64,000 nucleotides of DNA, from the NCBI RefSeq assembly GCF_001522545.3, contig NC_031776.1:31090342-31154341 (forward strand), written 5' to 3'. Shown in pieces: positions 14,801-28,100 of this stretch. Position 1 is the stretch's first letter; every line of letters starts with the position of its first letter. The position numbers and the translations under genes are program-made. The notes below the pieces were generated by a model. It saw only the letters and a program-made list of their open reading frames with translations. It searched no databases and was not told the origin of the DNA. The DNA comes from Parus major (lineage: Eukaryota; Chordata; Aves; Passeriformes; Paridae).

Positions 14801-17004
14801 AATTTGAGGATTCTGATGTATTTGGGCAAGGTTACAACTTCATCAGGATTTCCAGGATTTAGAGGGCGTGAGTTTTCTACAGTCTTGCTGCCTACATGCT
14901 TTTTGCAATACCACACAAATAAAGGTATCAAAATGACTCAATCTACTGGTCAAATGGGCTGAACAAGAAATGTTGAGCTACTGCCTCCATTAGAGCTGGA
15001 CATGTGATAGCAAACAAGCACTGTCAGCCAGTGTGTGCTTGGAGAAACCTTCTTGTTCTTGCATTTACAACTGTTCATTCTTACAAACTTGCTTTCACTT
15101 CTTTTCTTTCCCTCACAGTTAAACTGCATTTTCTGGGTACTTGTGTGACCAGCTGACATAAGAGCTGCCTAGTTCTGCAGTTTGAGTTTCTCCACATCCA
15201 CCCAGAGATTGCATCTAGGACCAGTGAATCTCTCCCAAACTGCAGCTTATTTGACAAATCCGACATCTGTAGCCAGAAAGGATGAAACAGGAGGAAGGAG
15301 CTGTCAGACTTATCCTAGCAGCAGCAGAGTTTTCCTCCTTCACCTACTCCCAGCTAACCAAAACATGGCACAGAGCTCTGGCTGCTGTTCTTGGCTGCTG
15401 CAGCTGGTGGCTGCCGCACCCTCCTCCATTATTTCCAAGGCACAGAAATGCCAGGTCTGTTCCAGGATCTCCCACACCCAAAATCTCAGCAGCAATGTGC
15501 AGGCAACATGACTTGATGCAACTGAGACCAGGAAAATGATACCACAGCCAACTAGCCAGAGAAAGGATGGATCAGAGCTGGCAGCTGCAGAGCACAGCCT
15601 TGTTTGCTGCTGAGTCCAGCATCTGCAGCACGCTGGACAGCAGCAGACACAGCCAAGTGTGCTTTATGTTCCAGCAGCGTGGAAACGTCCTGCCAGCAAC
15701 TCCAGAGCCACAAAAACCCCAGCAAAGACATCATCCAAGCTCACTGGACTCCAAATATACTTATTGGATTTGAACTTAGGTCACTGAAGTGGAGAGAGAC
15801 ATTCAGAGAAAGTCAAGCATTGGTTTATGCAGTTGGAGGATTTGGATGCCTTGGGTATAAATTGGAAACCTGGACAAAACCAAAACAAACCAAAAAATGT
15901 TGTGTACAACATGTGCCTATACATGAAAAAAAAAAAATGAAAAAGCATCTACCTCTTTTGGTGATTTAAAGGAAAGGTAAAATCCTTACCTATAACAGAT
16001 TCATAAATACCTCCTATGTTACATTTCTGGTGTTAAGTGCCTGTGTCTCAAGTTACTGTAGATTGAGTAAACTCAAGAAAATGCATATTCTTTTCCTGTA
16101 GCCCTTGTACATAGCATTGTCCTGCTGAGACAACTAGAAGATTTTTTGGTTTGACAGAAAGAAAATAAAAACCTGTACAAACTGCTCAAGAAGAGCTGAT
16201 GGCTTTCTTAGAGCACTTTAGAAACATCTGGATTAAATGTTCACCTCACAGCACTGCCTATACATCCTTGAGGGATTGCATTTGTAAAGAAGTAAGGCAC
16301 TTAAGTTTTGAAGTTAAAATAATGAAATAAAAAGTTACTGCAGTCTTATGTTCTTTAGTTGTCTGCAGTCTAAAAGTCCTTGTATCAGATCCAATATGCA
16401 TATTAGGGAAAAAAGAAATCTGTTTGATTTCTATTTTTAAAATCACTGGAATAAAACAACGGGTACAAGGCTTCATATGTATAATAAGCAGCCTGGAACA
16501 GACTTCATTTTCCAGCAGAATTCCTGTTACATATGCAGACCCTGAAACATAAATATTAATGTCAACAACAAAAATAATTTGTATTTATATCTGTTTGTGG
16601 GAAAAACAGATGCACCTAGTAACACCAGTCGTGTCACTATACGTTACTACAATACATAACATTCTAGAACATATTAAATACTCACCTTAGAGGTAAGGCT
16701 TTTTTGGAAAGACTCATTAAAATCTCCCCATAAATACTGGATGTTCTAGTGGTCTTTAGAGCCACTGTATTTTTGTGGTCAGTCCTTTCCCAAAAAGACA
16801 TAAAACTGTAATATAGAGTAAGAGGTTGCTCAAATCAAAGCTAAGTTATTGAGAATTTAGAATTAAAATTCTACACTTATATTCTGCCATTCTGTTCAAC
16901 CAAACAAAAAGAGCAACCATGTATGGTCAAACAGATCAGATTCTATTTTACACTTTAAAGAAAGAAACAGTCACAAAAGATCTGAGTAAAATTTCTACAT
17001 GAAA

Positions 17005-17049
17005 TACACTGAACCAGAGCAGATTTTCATCCTGCTCTGGTTCAGTGTA
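17005..17049. repeat. 18-bp perfect inverted repeat with 9-base loop
   Basis: TACACTGAACCAGAGCAG at 17005-17022 is followed by the loop ATTTTCATC and then the exact reverse complement at 17032-17049. All 18 pairs match and pairing stops at both flanks. The hairpin is shorter than a usual microRNA precursor. It is 0.5 kb from the CR1 fragment but I see no sequence relation to it. The origin is unknown; a template-switch (fold-back) event is one possibility. Confidence 0.9.
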
Positions 17050-17534
17050 GTATCAGTTTTGCTGCTGAAAATACTTCTGCACACACCAAGTTCCTAGAAA
17101 CTTACTTTTTTTCTGCTCCTATTGGAGAGCACACACAAACCTTTATACAATTTAACAACTTGCAGTCTAAAATCATCCTGGAGATGGCTAACACAGCTGG
17201 GCTGAAAATAAATTCAAGATTTCAACCACGTAACAGTTTCAATTCAAGCTCTAGCACATGCACTGAGGCACTTCCATTTGTGTTGAATGGTAACTAAATT
17301 TTAAAAATTCAAATAAAGAAATGTAAATAAGCAATATATGTAATATTGCTGCTTATTCTTAAACTCCCATTCTTCTCAATCCCTCCCCTTCCAGTCTGAT
17401 ATTGTAAGAACATACTCCAGCAAACCTTGGATTTATAAATAAAGAAGCCAAAAAACAATAACCAAAGATGTGTGAATAAGGTGCCCTTTCTTCCCCCCAC
17501 TATATCTAATTCTCATGATCACCATATGAACCTC

Positions 17535-17995
17535 ACACAATTGGCCTCAGTGCTTTGATCCAGCCTGTCCAGATCCCCTGCAGAGCCTTCCTGCTCTCCA
17601 GCAGATCCACGCTCCTGCCCAGTTTGGTGTTGTCTATGAACCTGCTGAGAGTGCCCTCGACCCCCCAGATCATCAGTAAAGACATTAACCAGGGCTGGGC
17701 CAGGTGCTGGGCCCTGGGAAGCACCACTGGTGACAGCCCCAGCTGGATGGAGCTTCAGTCACCACCACTCCCTGGGACTGGATGTCAGACAGGTTTTTAC
17801 ACAGCAAACTGTGCCAGTCTAAGCCATGAGCAGCCAGTTTCTCCAGGAGAATGCTGTGGAAAGTGGTGTTTTCACTAAAGTCCAGGTACAGACATCCCCA
17901 GCCTTTCCCCCAACCTCTAAGTGGGGTGTCTTGTTGCAGGAGGAGATCAGGTTGGTCCAGCAGGACCTGACCCTCCCAACCCCAGAGTGCCTGTC
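17535..17995 (-). mobile_element. CR1-type LINE fragment, reverse transcriptase region (degenerate)
   Basis: On the minus strand this stretch encodes a decayed piece of a CR1-family non-LTR retrotransposon reverse transcriptase. Recognisable parts in order are a LDFS block (normally LDFSKAFD), then HSILLEKLAAHGLD, a TSGASQG-like region, and RFIDNTKLGRSVDLLE followed by RKALQ. The last block is the FADDTKLGGSVDLLEGRKALQ region of intact elements, with the catalytic FADD changed to FIDN. The piece has frame breaks and a small deletion after LDFS, so it cannot be active. Both outer ends of the element are missing. It is a 5'-truncated, internally decayed relic within TMEM163 intron 2. Confidence 0.9.
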
Positions 17996-19699
17996 CTGTT
18001 CCAGGGAACGGTGTGCTAGGCAGACATCACCCTACAAAACACCTGGATGCTGAGGTGTCTCCTGGTGCTCACAGTAAAACTCTTTGTTTTACCATTACAT
18101 GGGCAGTCCACCAGTATTTTAATTCTTTAGCAAACTGCAGCCATGGACAGTGCAGTTAAACACAACCTAATAAAATATGTAGCTAGTACAGGAAGCTGAA
18201 TTTAACACAACAGCCGTTTGCTACTCCTCTGCCAAAACAGAGCCTCAAAGGATTCACAAAATCAAAAATCTGAGTAATAGGCAAGAAAAAATAATTGAAT
18301 AAGAATCTTTAATCTTCAGTGAAGGACTTTTACTGGTCAAAACTTATGGCAGCTGATGACAGCAGTAGGTATCTTACTACAAATTAGAAATAAAATCCTA
18401 GCTCCAAAGTCCTTGCCAAATTCCAACAGTACTTTTGAGCAATTCTTAGCCCTTCTGACTCAGTTTTTGAACTGTCAGTTGAGTGGGAGGTGTGAATTGA
18501 GGAAATGTTTTCATGAGTTTCCTCATTTAGCCATTTTTCCATAACATACATTGGCAGAGCTCAGAGGAAAAAAAACCCAAAAACCCGTTCTGCAGACTGT
18601 TCACTGTTTTCTGAGTGAATTACTCAGCTCTTTAGCTAAGCCAACGCTTACACCTTCCAAGGTTTCCAGAAATGCTGAAGGCTGTAATTCTTACTCCTCA
18701 ACACAAAGAATCAAATCCCAGGAATAATCCTCTTTCCACAAGCAGATTTTTGCAGGTCCCTCATCATACAGATACCCACATGAAACCTATTAAACTTCAA
18801 GATATTTCTGAAAGGAAAACAACTGGTTGGAGATTTTCATGCAAACAAGAAACAGATATAATACCAATTACCATCATAACTTAAATACTTATCTTGAACT
18901 TCAGGAAAACTTGAGCAGGTAGAAATTCCAGGGCAAGAAGGCAAATACATCTCTAGCACTTAGGCCAGGAGCTGGCAGTCTGATCTCTGGGATCCCATTT
19001 CCAGCTTTGCTACTGCCTGATTCTGTGACTTCAGAGAGAATGATACAAAATGCAAAACATAACAATCCCTGCAGGGCCCAATCAGCTCTGTAAGTTTTGG
19101 CCTGCCTTTATGAATTTGTAACAGAGAGAATAAGAAACATCCATCTGTCTTTGAAACGCTTACTTGAAAGGGGTGCACATTCAGCATTCCCTGTCTGTGA
19201 GAACAAAGTGTCAAGATTCAAGTAATCCCTACTGGAATGGTGGGAAAACAGAAACAAAGCGTCTGCCCAAAACTGGCTGTGCTAAAGAGGATGAAATGAG
19301 GGGAAGAATGAAGAAAAAAGAAACACAAGCACTTGTGACAACAGCAGGAAGCAGCATGGGAACAGCTGGGGTCCAAGGCATACCTGGAGTCCCCCAGGAG
19401 CTGCTGGGCAGCCTCCTTGCCAGGGACCAGCACTCCACATGGTGGGACAGCACCAGGAGCAGCACAGGTGGGAGCCAGAACACACACAGACCTCAGGGAG
19501 TGCCGAGGATGTGCCTTGGAGGACACACAGAACACCCACGTCTGGCACCACTGGAGGGGTGGCCACACATCCAGCACATGCCCAGGGAAGGCACCAAACT
19601 TTATTTCTGTCATGAAGGGATGGGGGTGCACATAAAACCTTGGGGAGGTTAGGGTGAGTTATACAGGAGTACTTGGGAGTTTGATGTTGCAAATAGGCA

Positions 19700-19845
19700 T
19701 TTTTCAAATGCCTAATGTTATGGTTTATCCATTGCACTGCTGGCATTGATCCTTAATGTACAATTTACTGATTGCCAGCTAATTACACGCCATCAATAAA
19801 TCAGTGAACCACTTTGATCCCTGTTTGATTTAATCCATGTTACCA
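19700..19845. promoter_or_regulatory. Candidate enhancer: clustered homeodomain, PBX/HOX, TCF and OTX motifs
   Basis: Within about 150 bases lie CTAATTAC (homeodomain core), CCATCAATAAATCA (reverse of TGATTTATTGATGG, a PBX/HOX-like composite), CTTTGATCC (TCF/LEF) and TTAATCC (OTX/CRX core). The texture resembles developmental non-coding enhancers of vertebrates. Conservation cannot be judged from one sequence. Confidence 0.3.
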
Positions 19846-22800
19846 GAGCAGTTTGTCCCTGAAACCAGCACTCAAATCAAGTGTCATTGCTGGAAGAAAC
19901 CCAGAAGTCACTATTGCCTAACTAATTACCCTAAATAATTTCATATGTCCCCAAATAACAATTCCTTAGTGGGCCACAAAACAGAGGGAGAGCTTCAGGG
20001 CAGACAGCACTTCCAGACAGAACAGCTGTGCTCTCCAAATACACACAGAAATCCAGGTTACCATTGGATTGCCAGAAATCATTACGCATGCAAACTATTT
20101 AAAGGTATTTGTATTTCTGTGCCCTATTTATAGAGTACTTTGCAATGTTTGGGGGAGAGCCCATAGTCCAACAAATAAAAAAACTAACCTTTGAAGGAGT
20201 CATCAATGGGAAAAGTGCTTTTCAAGTACAATGTACCACCAAGAATCTTTGGAATCTTCTCCATTTGAGACAAAATCACTTTTGCATAGCAACAGCCATC
20301 ATGCACAGTCTGCAGAGATGGATTTCAATGGATCTGTAATCCTATTACTGCTGATTTTATTTAAAAGATAACAAGAATGAAATTAGCAGGGAGATAAAAA
20401 ATAAATAGAAAAAAAATAAAATCCAAATACATTTTAAACATAATCCTCTCCAGTGGGTCAAATTACTTATCTTTTCCATGTCTGCCATTATGAGAGCAGT
20501 TTTCTGTTACATTGGTTTACTAATTGCCAGTCTCCCCACAAAATATTGACAAAACCAACCCAAAAACAACAAACAGTAGAATACACAGCACTGCTTTCTC
20601 AAGGGACACATATGTGTTGGTGCATGACTGGAACATGAATAATTCAGAATCTTCCCATCTGAAAACAGTTTTTGCATACCTAAGATATAAAACCTGCTAT
20701 ATTCATTAAGAAAGATTAATAGCTACAACTTCAAATTCAGGGATTTCTTATTGTCATTAGACTTGGTGCTTAGAATGTGAGTTTTATATAGGCAAGTGAC
20801 AATTATCTCCTGTCCATGCTCTGCATCTGCTGAATAAATCACTCAATAGCTTCTCTGTAAAATGCATTTTAATGATGTTGATTGTTCAGGTGTGCCAAAT
20901 TGAAAATACACCACTTAAAATACCGTTAGGGTAAACAGCTAAATAAAAAGCTAAAAGGAAGCTTCTGATAAACCACAGACAGCAAAATGCCATTTTGTGT
21001 CATATCCCTGACGAATCTGAGCAAATGAGATGCACATGGTTCACAGGGACTCATCCTGGTCCAAAAGAAAACAGCAAGAGGGAGGAAAGGCAGTGGATCT
21101 ACAAAATCCATCTTCTCTTCTGCTAGGGAGAGACATCCCTATCTCTGCTTTCAGGAGACATTAGTAGATGGGGTGTGTTACCAAGTCCTACAGTGAACTT
21201 TGGCTAAGCCAGGGCACTCGTGATTACCACAAAGGATGCTGAAATCGAGATACAGGGATGGTGAGGGAAGCGAGGGAGAGAAAATCCTCCAGGTTTGTGT
21301 TTGTATGGTGTCCTAAATACAGTTAACCATGCTGCATGCTGTTCAAGTAGGCACCAGCAGAGCCCTGTCTGCTGTACTCTGTCACTTGAGAGCCAGGAAA
21401 GGATGATGTCCAAAAACTAACTAAGAAAATGTATTTATGCTTCCAAAGAGCAGCCTCTTCCAAGAAAAACAAAGTACCAAACCATAAATGAAATATACCA
21501 TAACACTTTATAAGTGATTCTTCTCTATTAAACAAGGTTAAATGAGCCTCACTTAAATGATTCTATTGACATATTTATGATTTGTATTGTGGGCTTTGTC
21601 TTTCTCTGCAGAGTCCACTATGGATAATTGGGCAATTCAATATGCATGCACTGCCCAGTACTATTCCATCAGCAAAATATATCAAGCTCATCTATCAAAA
21701 GACCTCTGATGGCTGTGATCCTTAAATTGTATCCCAAAAGTCTAAGGGCTGCCTATGTAAGTCCATTAGATTGTTAAGCTTGTAAATGCATTAGAAGAGC
21801 AAATACTGAAAGTTTTACTCAGGTTCCTCATGCCAGATTGATTATATCAGAAATCAAAGTCCATTGCTTAAGTCTTAATTCAAAAACTACTTCAGAAACT
21901 GCACAAACACTGATCAATAACCTACAGAGGTTCCTTCCTTCAAAGCAGAACATTGTTCTGTAAAAGACAAGAACTTTAGATGCTGTCATTAATTTCTGGG
22001 ATTTGCTGAGGATATGTCAGTGTTGTCCTTGCAAACCCTTGAAATTAAACTACTGCAAGACTCCTTGGAGACACAGAAAAAGAGCCAAACACCTCTTTCT
22101 GTGCATGTACTGTGAGACCTCCAGAAACAAATACATGTAGAGAGCTGAAATGCATTTGATTGAAAATCTAAATAAAGCATGTGATCAACTCAACAGATCC
22201 ACAAAGAAAGTTTCTTTCTCCCAGGGAAGCTTTGAACCTTCTCTTTTGCAAGGTAAAGGGCTCAGCTCAGCTTCAGCCACCCAGCTCAGAGAGGGGTCCC
22301 TGTTTTAAGAGCGAATGGTGAGTGTTCAAAGGATAAAATAAGCAGGAAACCAAAGAACTGCTCCAAGGAAGCACCACTTTCCATCTCATTTGCTGTTTCA
22401 CTGCTCTCTTCAGTCCTTTTAGTCCAGGTCTGCACAAAGTAAGCCCATAGGACAAGTGCATCGTGCAGCCACCAGCAAGACTATACTGTATTATGTTATA
22501 AATGATATTTCAAGAACACTGAATAATTTATATCAAGTATCACTTGTACTTCCAAATGCTAAGACATCAGAAGGCACTATTCCAGGATTAGAAATAATCA
22601 CTGCATAAGTTGGAAAGAGCTGTTCCCCTTAGGTAAAATATTAGCTACCAAAAATATAAGTGAGATTTTCGAGTTCCTCCAAATGTTTTCAACTTGCAAA
22701 ATCAGAACCAGAAAAGTTCATGCTATGAAGTCAATAGTGAAAGTCACACAGCAACCATTCCAATATTTAATTGGTCTTCAATGACTACATACATATATAT

Positions 22801-25177
22801 AGATGATGATAAAAGGTCAGTATTAGGAAAAAATATGGAAAACTTGGGCTAACAAAATAATTCAATAAAAAAGCTGCATCTGGGACACAGAATTCACTAT
22901 AGAGGGAAACATTCTTATACAGCAGAAGGAGAAATAGGATCTATTCTTGGATATATAGATTTTACACAGCATACACTTAGTATCAAGGTTATAAAATACT
23001 TTTCAGTGAGGAGACCTTTCAGACCTTGCACACTATGTCTCCTATCTCCAATATTTATGCAGAAAATATGTTTTTCATGCTTCTTTTCACGCAGCTCCAC
23101 AGTAGGCTTTTGATTTAGTTAAAAATCATTTCCCATTTAAAGCAACAAGATGTTTCAAAGGGTGGAATGATTAAATTAAATTTTCTAGCGCCTTTTTGTT
23201 GATATTTCTTTCAGTGGTCTTATTCTCCATGATCCATGAACATTTTTTTTTATTGATACACCAAATCAGGGATCAAAAAACTACAGTATACCCCCCGAAA
23301 AAGTCTCTATCTCTACATAAGATCTTCATTTCCAACACTGCCTTAAACAAACTTTTATACTAGAATGGCTGACTGCATAAAGTACCATTTAATTATCAGA
23401 TGAAACAGATCAGACACCTCAGAGGCCCTTTCTTTGATAGCCTTGCTGATTTAATAGCAATGCATCCTCCCCAGCTGCCACGTGATGTGTGAAAGCTGCT
23501 GGAGTAGAACTCCACAGTGGTAGCACCTTCAGGTTCTGACACAAACACAGCTTTAATCTATTCATTTATACAGCACACAGCTTGTTAAAACAGTTTGGTG
23601 TTTTGAGTTGGTATAAATTTAACTCATGGTGCAATTTTTAAAATTACAATTTCCCCCAGTAGGTTGCTTCAAAGCATAGTGGTAAATTTATAAGATTCCT
23701 CCTGAACTCCTGCACTAATAAAATAAATACTTAATTGGAAATCATTTTGCTATTTCTTTCTCTTTTCAAAAATCAATGCACATTTAGGACTGTTATTTAG
23801 TAAACTTAATTATATTTATTACTGGAAGTACCCATGAGGACTATTAGCATGCTCTGCTCTTTTTCTGATAATTATAGTGTTGTTACACATGGAAACCCAA
23901 CACATGCCCAAGTCAGGCTGCAGGTCAGATGCCAACAACACATAAATATTTGTCAGTAATTCATTAATACACTTCTCAGCTGCACAATCATTTCTTCATC
24001 TTCAGTTCCTAGTGAAATGTGCTTCAACCAACACCGTGTTTCCCAAAGATATTTGTTACAAAAATACTCCTCACAAGCAGTTTTAACCAACCCAGTCATC
24101 AGCACTCTTGGGCTTCCTCCTGAAATTCTGAATGCTGACAGAGAACTGACTCAAACTTCACAACTCCATTGACTTCAATCCCTGACTTGACAAATTTCAA
24201 AAGCTGCCTGTTAGCACAGGGCACACTGTGACAAACACAATTAAATCTCAGATCCCGAGTTGCTATTCCCCAGCAATGGGTTAGATCTTGAAAACAACAA
24301 ACTTGATGGAAGGCCAGTGCCTGGCCTATGAGTCCTTAAGCATTAATAAGCATAAATACAATTCTGAAAATATTGCAGACAAATTTCCCTTAAAATGAAG
24401 ATATGGGAAAATACTGCAATATTTCTATAACAACTTCTCTTAAACATTTTAAGAAAACATCATGTAATGCAAAACTATCCACTGGGAGAATGTTCAAAGA
24501 GGTGTTCTGAGATACTAAGAGTCAGAACTAGGCTTCTAAAATCAGTATTCAAATTATTCTTCTTCAGTGTAACCTTCCCAGTGGCATGGAATGGTAAATA
24601 TGATCCAATTCACAGGCATTTCATGATAAATAATAAACCAGAAACATAAAATACTGCAACACAGCACGGATTTGGGACCTGAATATGCACTTTTGAGATA
24701 CAATCAAAACAACAGCAGAATTAGAGCAAGGAAAACCACAGAAAGAAAGAGGAGCTGGTTAAAATGCCCTTGACACCACACAGCAAGGATATCAGAGTTC
24801 ATCTTATTTAAAGCCAGGTAACAGCCTAAGAACAGTGCCTGCCCCTGAAGTCAATAATCATGGTGTATATAACCGAGACCACATACTTTCACTTAAGAAT
24901 GATAAAAATATAATTAAAATATAGTTTCCAGTGGTCAGAATAGTCTGAAATGTACTGTTTAAGCACTGGAACAAAAGCATAACTTGAGATTCAAAACAAG
25001 TGGCACTTAAAAAACCAGAAGCAAACATAAAACCAGCAGGCATAGGAGGGAAAAAGGAGGAAGAGAAAGGGAATATGCACTTCTTTAAAATTTTATAACT
25101 TCTAAAATAGGGTATTATATTACTAAGTATGTAATGTAATTCTAATGGAGTTTTTATTCTAAGGACTTTTTATTCAG

Positions 25178-25193
25178 AAAAAAAAAAAAAAAA
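25178..25193. repeat. A16 homopolymer
   Basis: Sixteen consecutive A residues in TMEM163 intron 2. I see no recognisable retroposon body on its 5' side and no clear target-site duplication. Confidence 0.95.
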
Positions 25194-28100
25194 TCTTATT
25201 TTTCAGAAAAGAAAGGTAAAATTAGAGGAGGAGTATCAGAGGGGACAAGTTACCACTGATCTGTATCCCAACAACCCACCATGTCCACCAGACCTGACTC
25301 TGAGTTTGTATTCATCTTCCTTTAAGGGTCAGTAGCGCCTCAACAGAAAATTGGAATTTGGGCTTCATCTGTGTTCTCCTTCTCTCCTTCTGGAGGAGAG
25401 GAGCAGGAGCTACTTGTTTACTCCTTCAGGGGTTGAAGTACAGGCAAAGACAATTTCTGTCTTTCTTAGGACCCTCAGTCTCTCTCTTGCTCAGCAAGCA
25501 GCATTTAGGGTAATGTGCTTTTCCAGAATAAGACTGCTTCTCCCTATCTAACCTTTCCTTTTCAGTCCTAAACCTCAATTACAAAACAATTGATTTCTCA
25601 AGTACTTCTGGAGAACCTGATTTACTTTTTCAGAATGACAAGCCATTCAATTTCTAAGGACTGAAAACCATTCAAACATATTGCTTTAAAGCCTACTACA
25701 TTCAAGGCTGACCTAACTCTTGCTAAAGGCAATTAACCATCAGCAAGACAGTCCTGTATCATGAAATACCTGAAATACTGCACCACTACCTCTACAGTGA
25801 GCACAGAAGAGAGGATGTTGCCTGATATTCTTGATATCTTTGATAAATCATCTATCTTCACAATAAAAAAAAACAACTAAAAAAATAAAAAATTTAAAAA
25901 GCTAAGAAACTTTCCTATTTGAAAAATGGATTTGTTTGATGGAAAATAATGGAATTGCATTAAGAATTCATGTCTCCAGGTTCTGTTGCTTTCCTATCCC
26001 TTAAAGCTAAGTTCTCTCTTTCTATAATCCAAATAAATAAGGAAAGAAAGTAAAGAAATTGTCAATTAATTTTTGAGTCAGAAACTTGATAGTTTCTCGA
26101 AGCAGCCATCCCTACTATTCTTACTAATCTCCAAATTCAACATGTGCTCTGTGCAGCGTTATGAATCACTTTGTTATTTTCTAAAGCAGCTCAGATTTAA
26201 TCACCATTTCACAAAGCAGCAAAGTAACAGGATGTTCTGCATCCCTCACCAGTGTCTGTGGAAGTGGGCACGGCACTGGAGGCAAACACAAAGTGTGAGC
26301 TTTCCCGTGTGACTCAGGATCCCAGCTGCTGGGAAATGAAACAGAGCAGGGCAGACAAAGGTGGTGAATGAAAATTTGAGAAGATTAATAACTCTCAATG
26401 CCCAAAATTCCCTCTTTCTATCTGTCAAACAGACAAAAATTTGCGTGGAGTAAGAGGGAAATCAGGGTTACCACATCCCTGTAATGCTGCTGCTGAAAAG
26501 AGTGGGACATGAAGGATTAGGTTTTGTTCTTCCACTTGGTGTTGACCACCACTGGAAATGAAAATGAACACAGCAAGATTAACAAATGTTTCATGTACAG
26601 AAATATTCACACTGGGGAGTTCATCACAGCAATCAAAGGAAGAAAACATTCCAGAAGGGTCATCTGAGCCACGGGGAATATTTTCTAAAGGGCAAAACCA
26701 AATATTCCTTGCAATCATTAATACTGTTAGCAAATGAAATTCTGAACCTACTGAAGGAAGAGGAGAAATCCTACAAACCCACCTCTGAGGCCAGGGGGTT
26801 TGTTCCTATCTACTGGAATTCTGAACAATCTTGTTTGGGTTTTTTTAATAGATGAAGTTAAAAGGGGGAAATTTAACAAAACCACATGTAATTGCTTCTA
26901 AACCTCCTTCAAGATCCTAAGTAGCTTCTTCTGTATTTCTTTGTTTTCTATAACTATCTAACACAATCATTTTTGCCTAAAACTGAAGGAATTCTATACT
27001 ATAATCTACTATATCAACACTTAAAAAATAACTCTTTCCTGAAAATCTCAAAGCTCAAGATCATGGATCTTACTAAGGCTTAGGAGCACAATGTGAATAA
27101 TCTCAATGAAAACAAAACAAATTACATTGTTCATTTAAAATCCTTATTTCGTTTTAATTTCTATTCCTCATCCTAAATCAGAACTACTAAAACCAAGTGC
27201 AGCCCTCAAAATCTAAGTGCAACATAGTGACAGAAAAGTTAAGTGCCCTACCAGCACCAGAACTGGAAACTGAATTCAGATTTTCCTAAAGCCATGCACT
27301 TTTTTGCATGTCAAATTCTTCCCAGCAATTGATGTTGTCCTACATCAAAGGATTTCAATTGACTGCAGTGAAGATAACAAATATTAAGTATCTCCCAAAC
27401 AGAGCCCCTTTATCAACATCTTCTGCTGACCCAGGGCCTTGACATTCTTTATCTTAATTTCATCAGCATCACAAGACAGACATGGAAGCCCACAAAGGCA
27501 AAAATCAATTCTGATTGAAGTCACAGAAGTGAAATCAAGGCAGATCCATTCCTGAAGCAAGGGAGCTGCACAGCATCATTAATGGGATACATTTTATCAA
27601 CTTCCCTGCATCTTACCTAACCTACTGAAATCACTGCATACACACACAAAAAGTTCGAGCTGAGAGAACAGATTGTAAATGTTTAGGTCTAAGAGGTGTC
27701 TTTGCACAGTGTAGTAACTAATATTTTTAGCACTCCTATGTGCCAGCAAATGTGAAGCCCAAGCCACCAGGAAAGGAGAAGCACACCATTTCTATTCCTT
27801 CCTAATTGGACCCCAGTGATGGACACACTTAAGCCAAAGATCAAATCTGCTGCTTTTTGGAATGAAACTGCTTTGTAACTGTGAAACTGCCAGTAAGGGA
27901 CAAGGAGAAATATAATTTCTTAAAATAACTTCAAAATTTAATTAATTACATCCATTTACAAGCAAAGGTCAGCTCCTCATGTGACCTCTACTGTTCTTGA
28001 ATAACCTACTTATACTTGTATGAGAAATTAAAACAAACAAAACAGAGCTGAATACCAGAAGCTCCAGAAAACTCCATTCTTTCCTTTCAAAAGTGTATTT

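Noticed and set aside
17005..17049. MicroRNA gene
   Set aside because: The perfect stem is 18 bp with flanks that do not pair further, too short for a standard precursor; kept only as an inverted repeat.
17555..17878. Plus-strand 107-codon frame
   Set aside because: It is the antisense of the CR1 reverse transcriptase relic.
19164..19746. Open frames of 137-162 codons on both strands
   Set aside because: Several frames are open together, the composition is locally GC-rich, and no product is recognisable.
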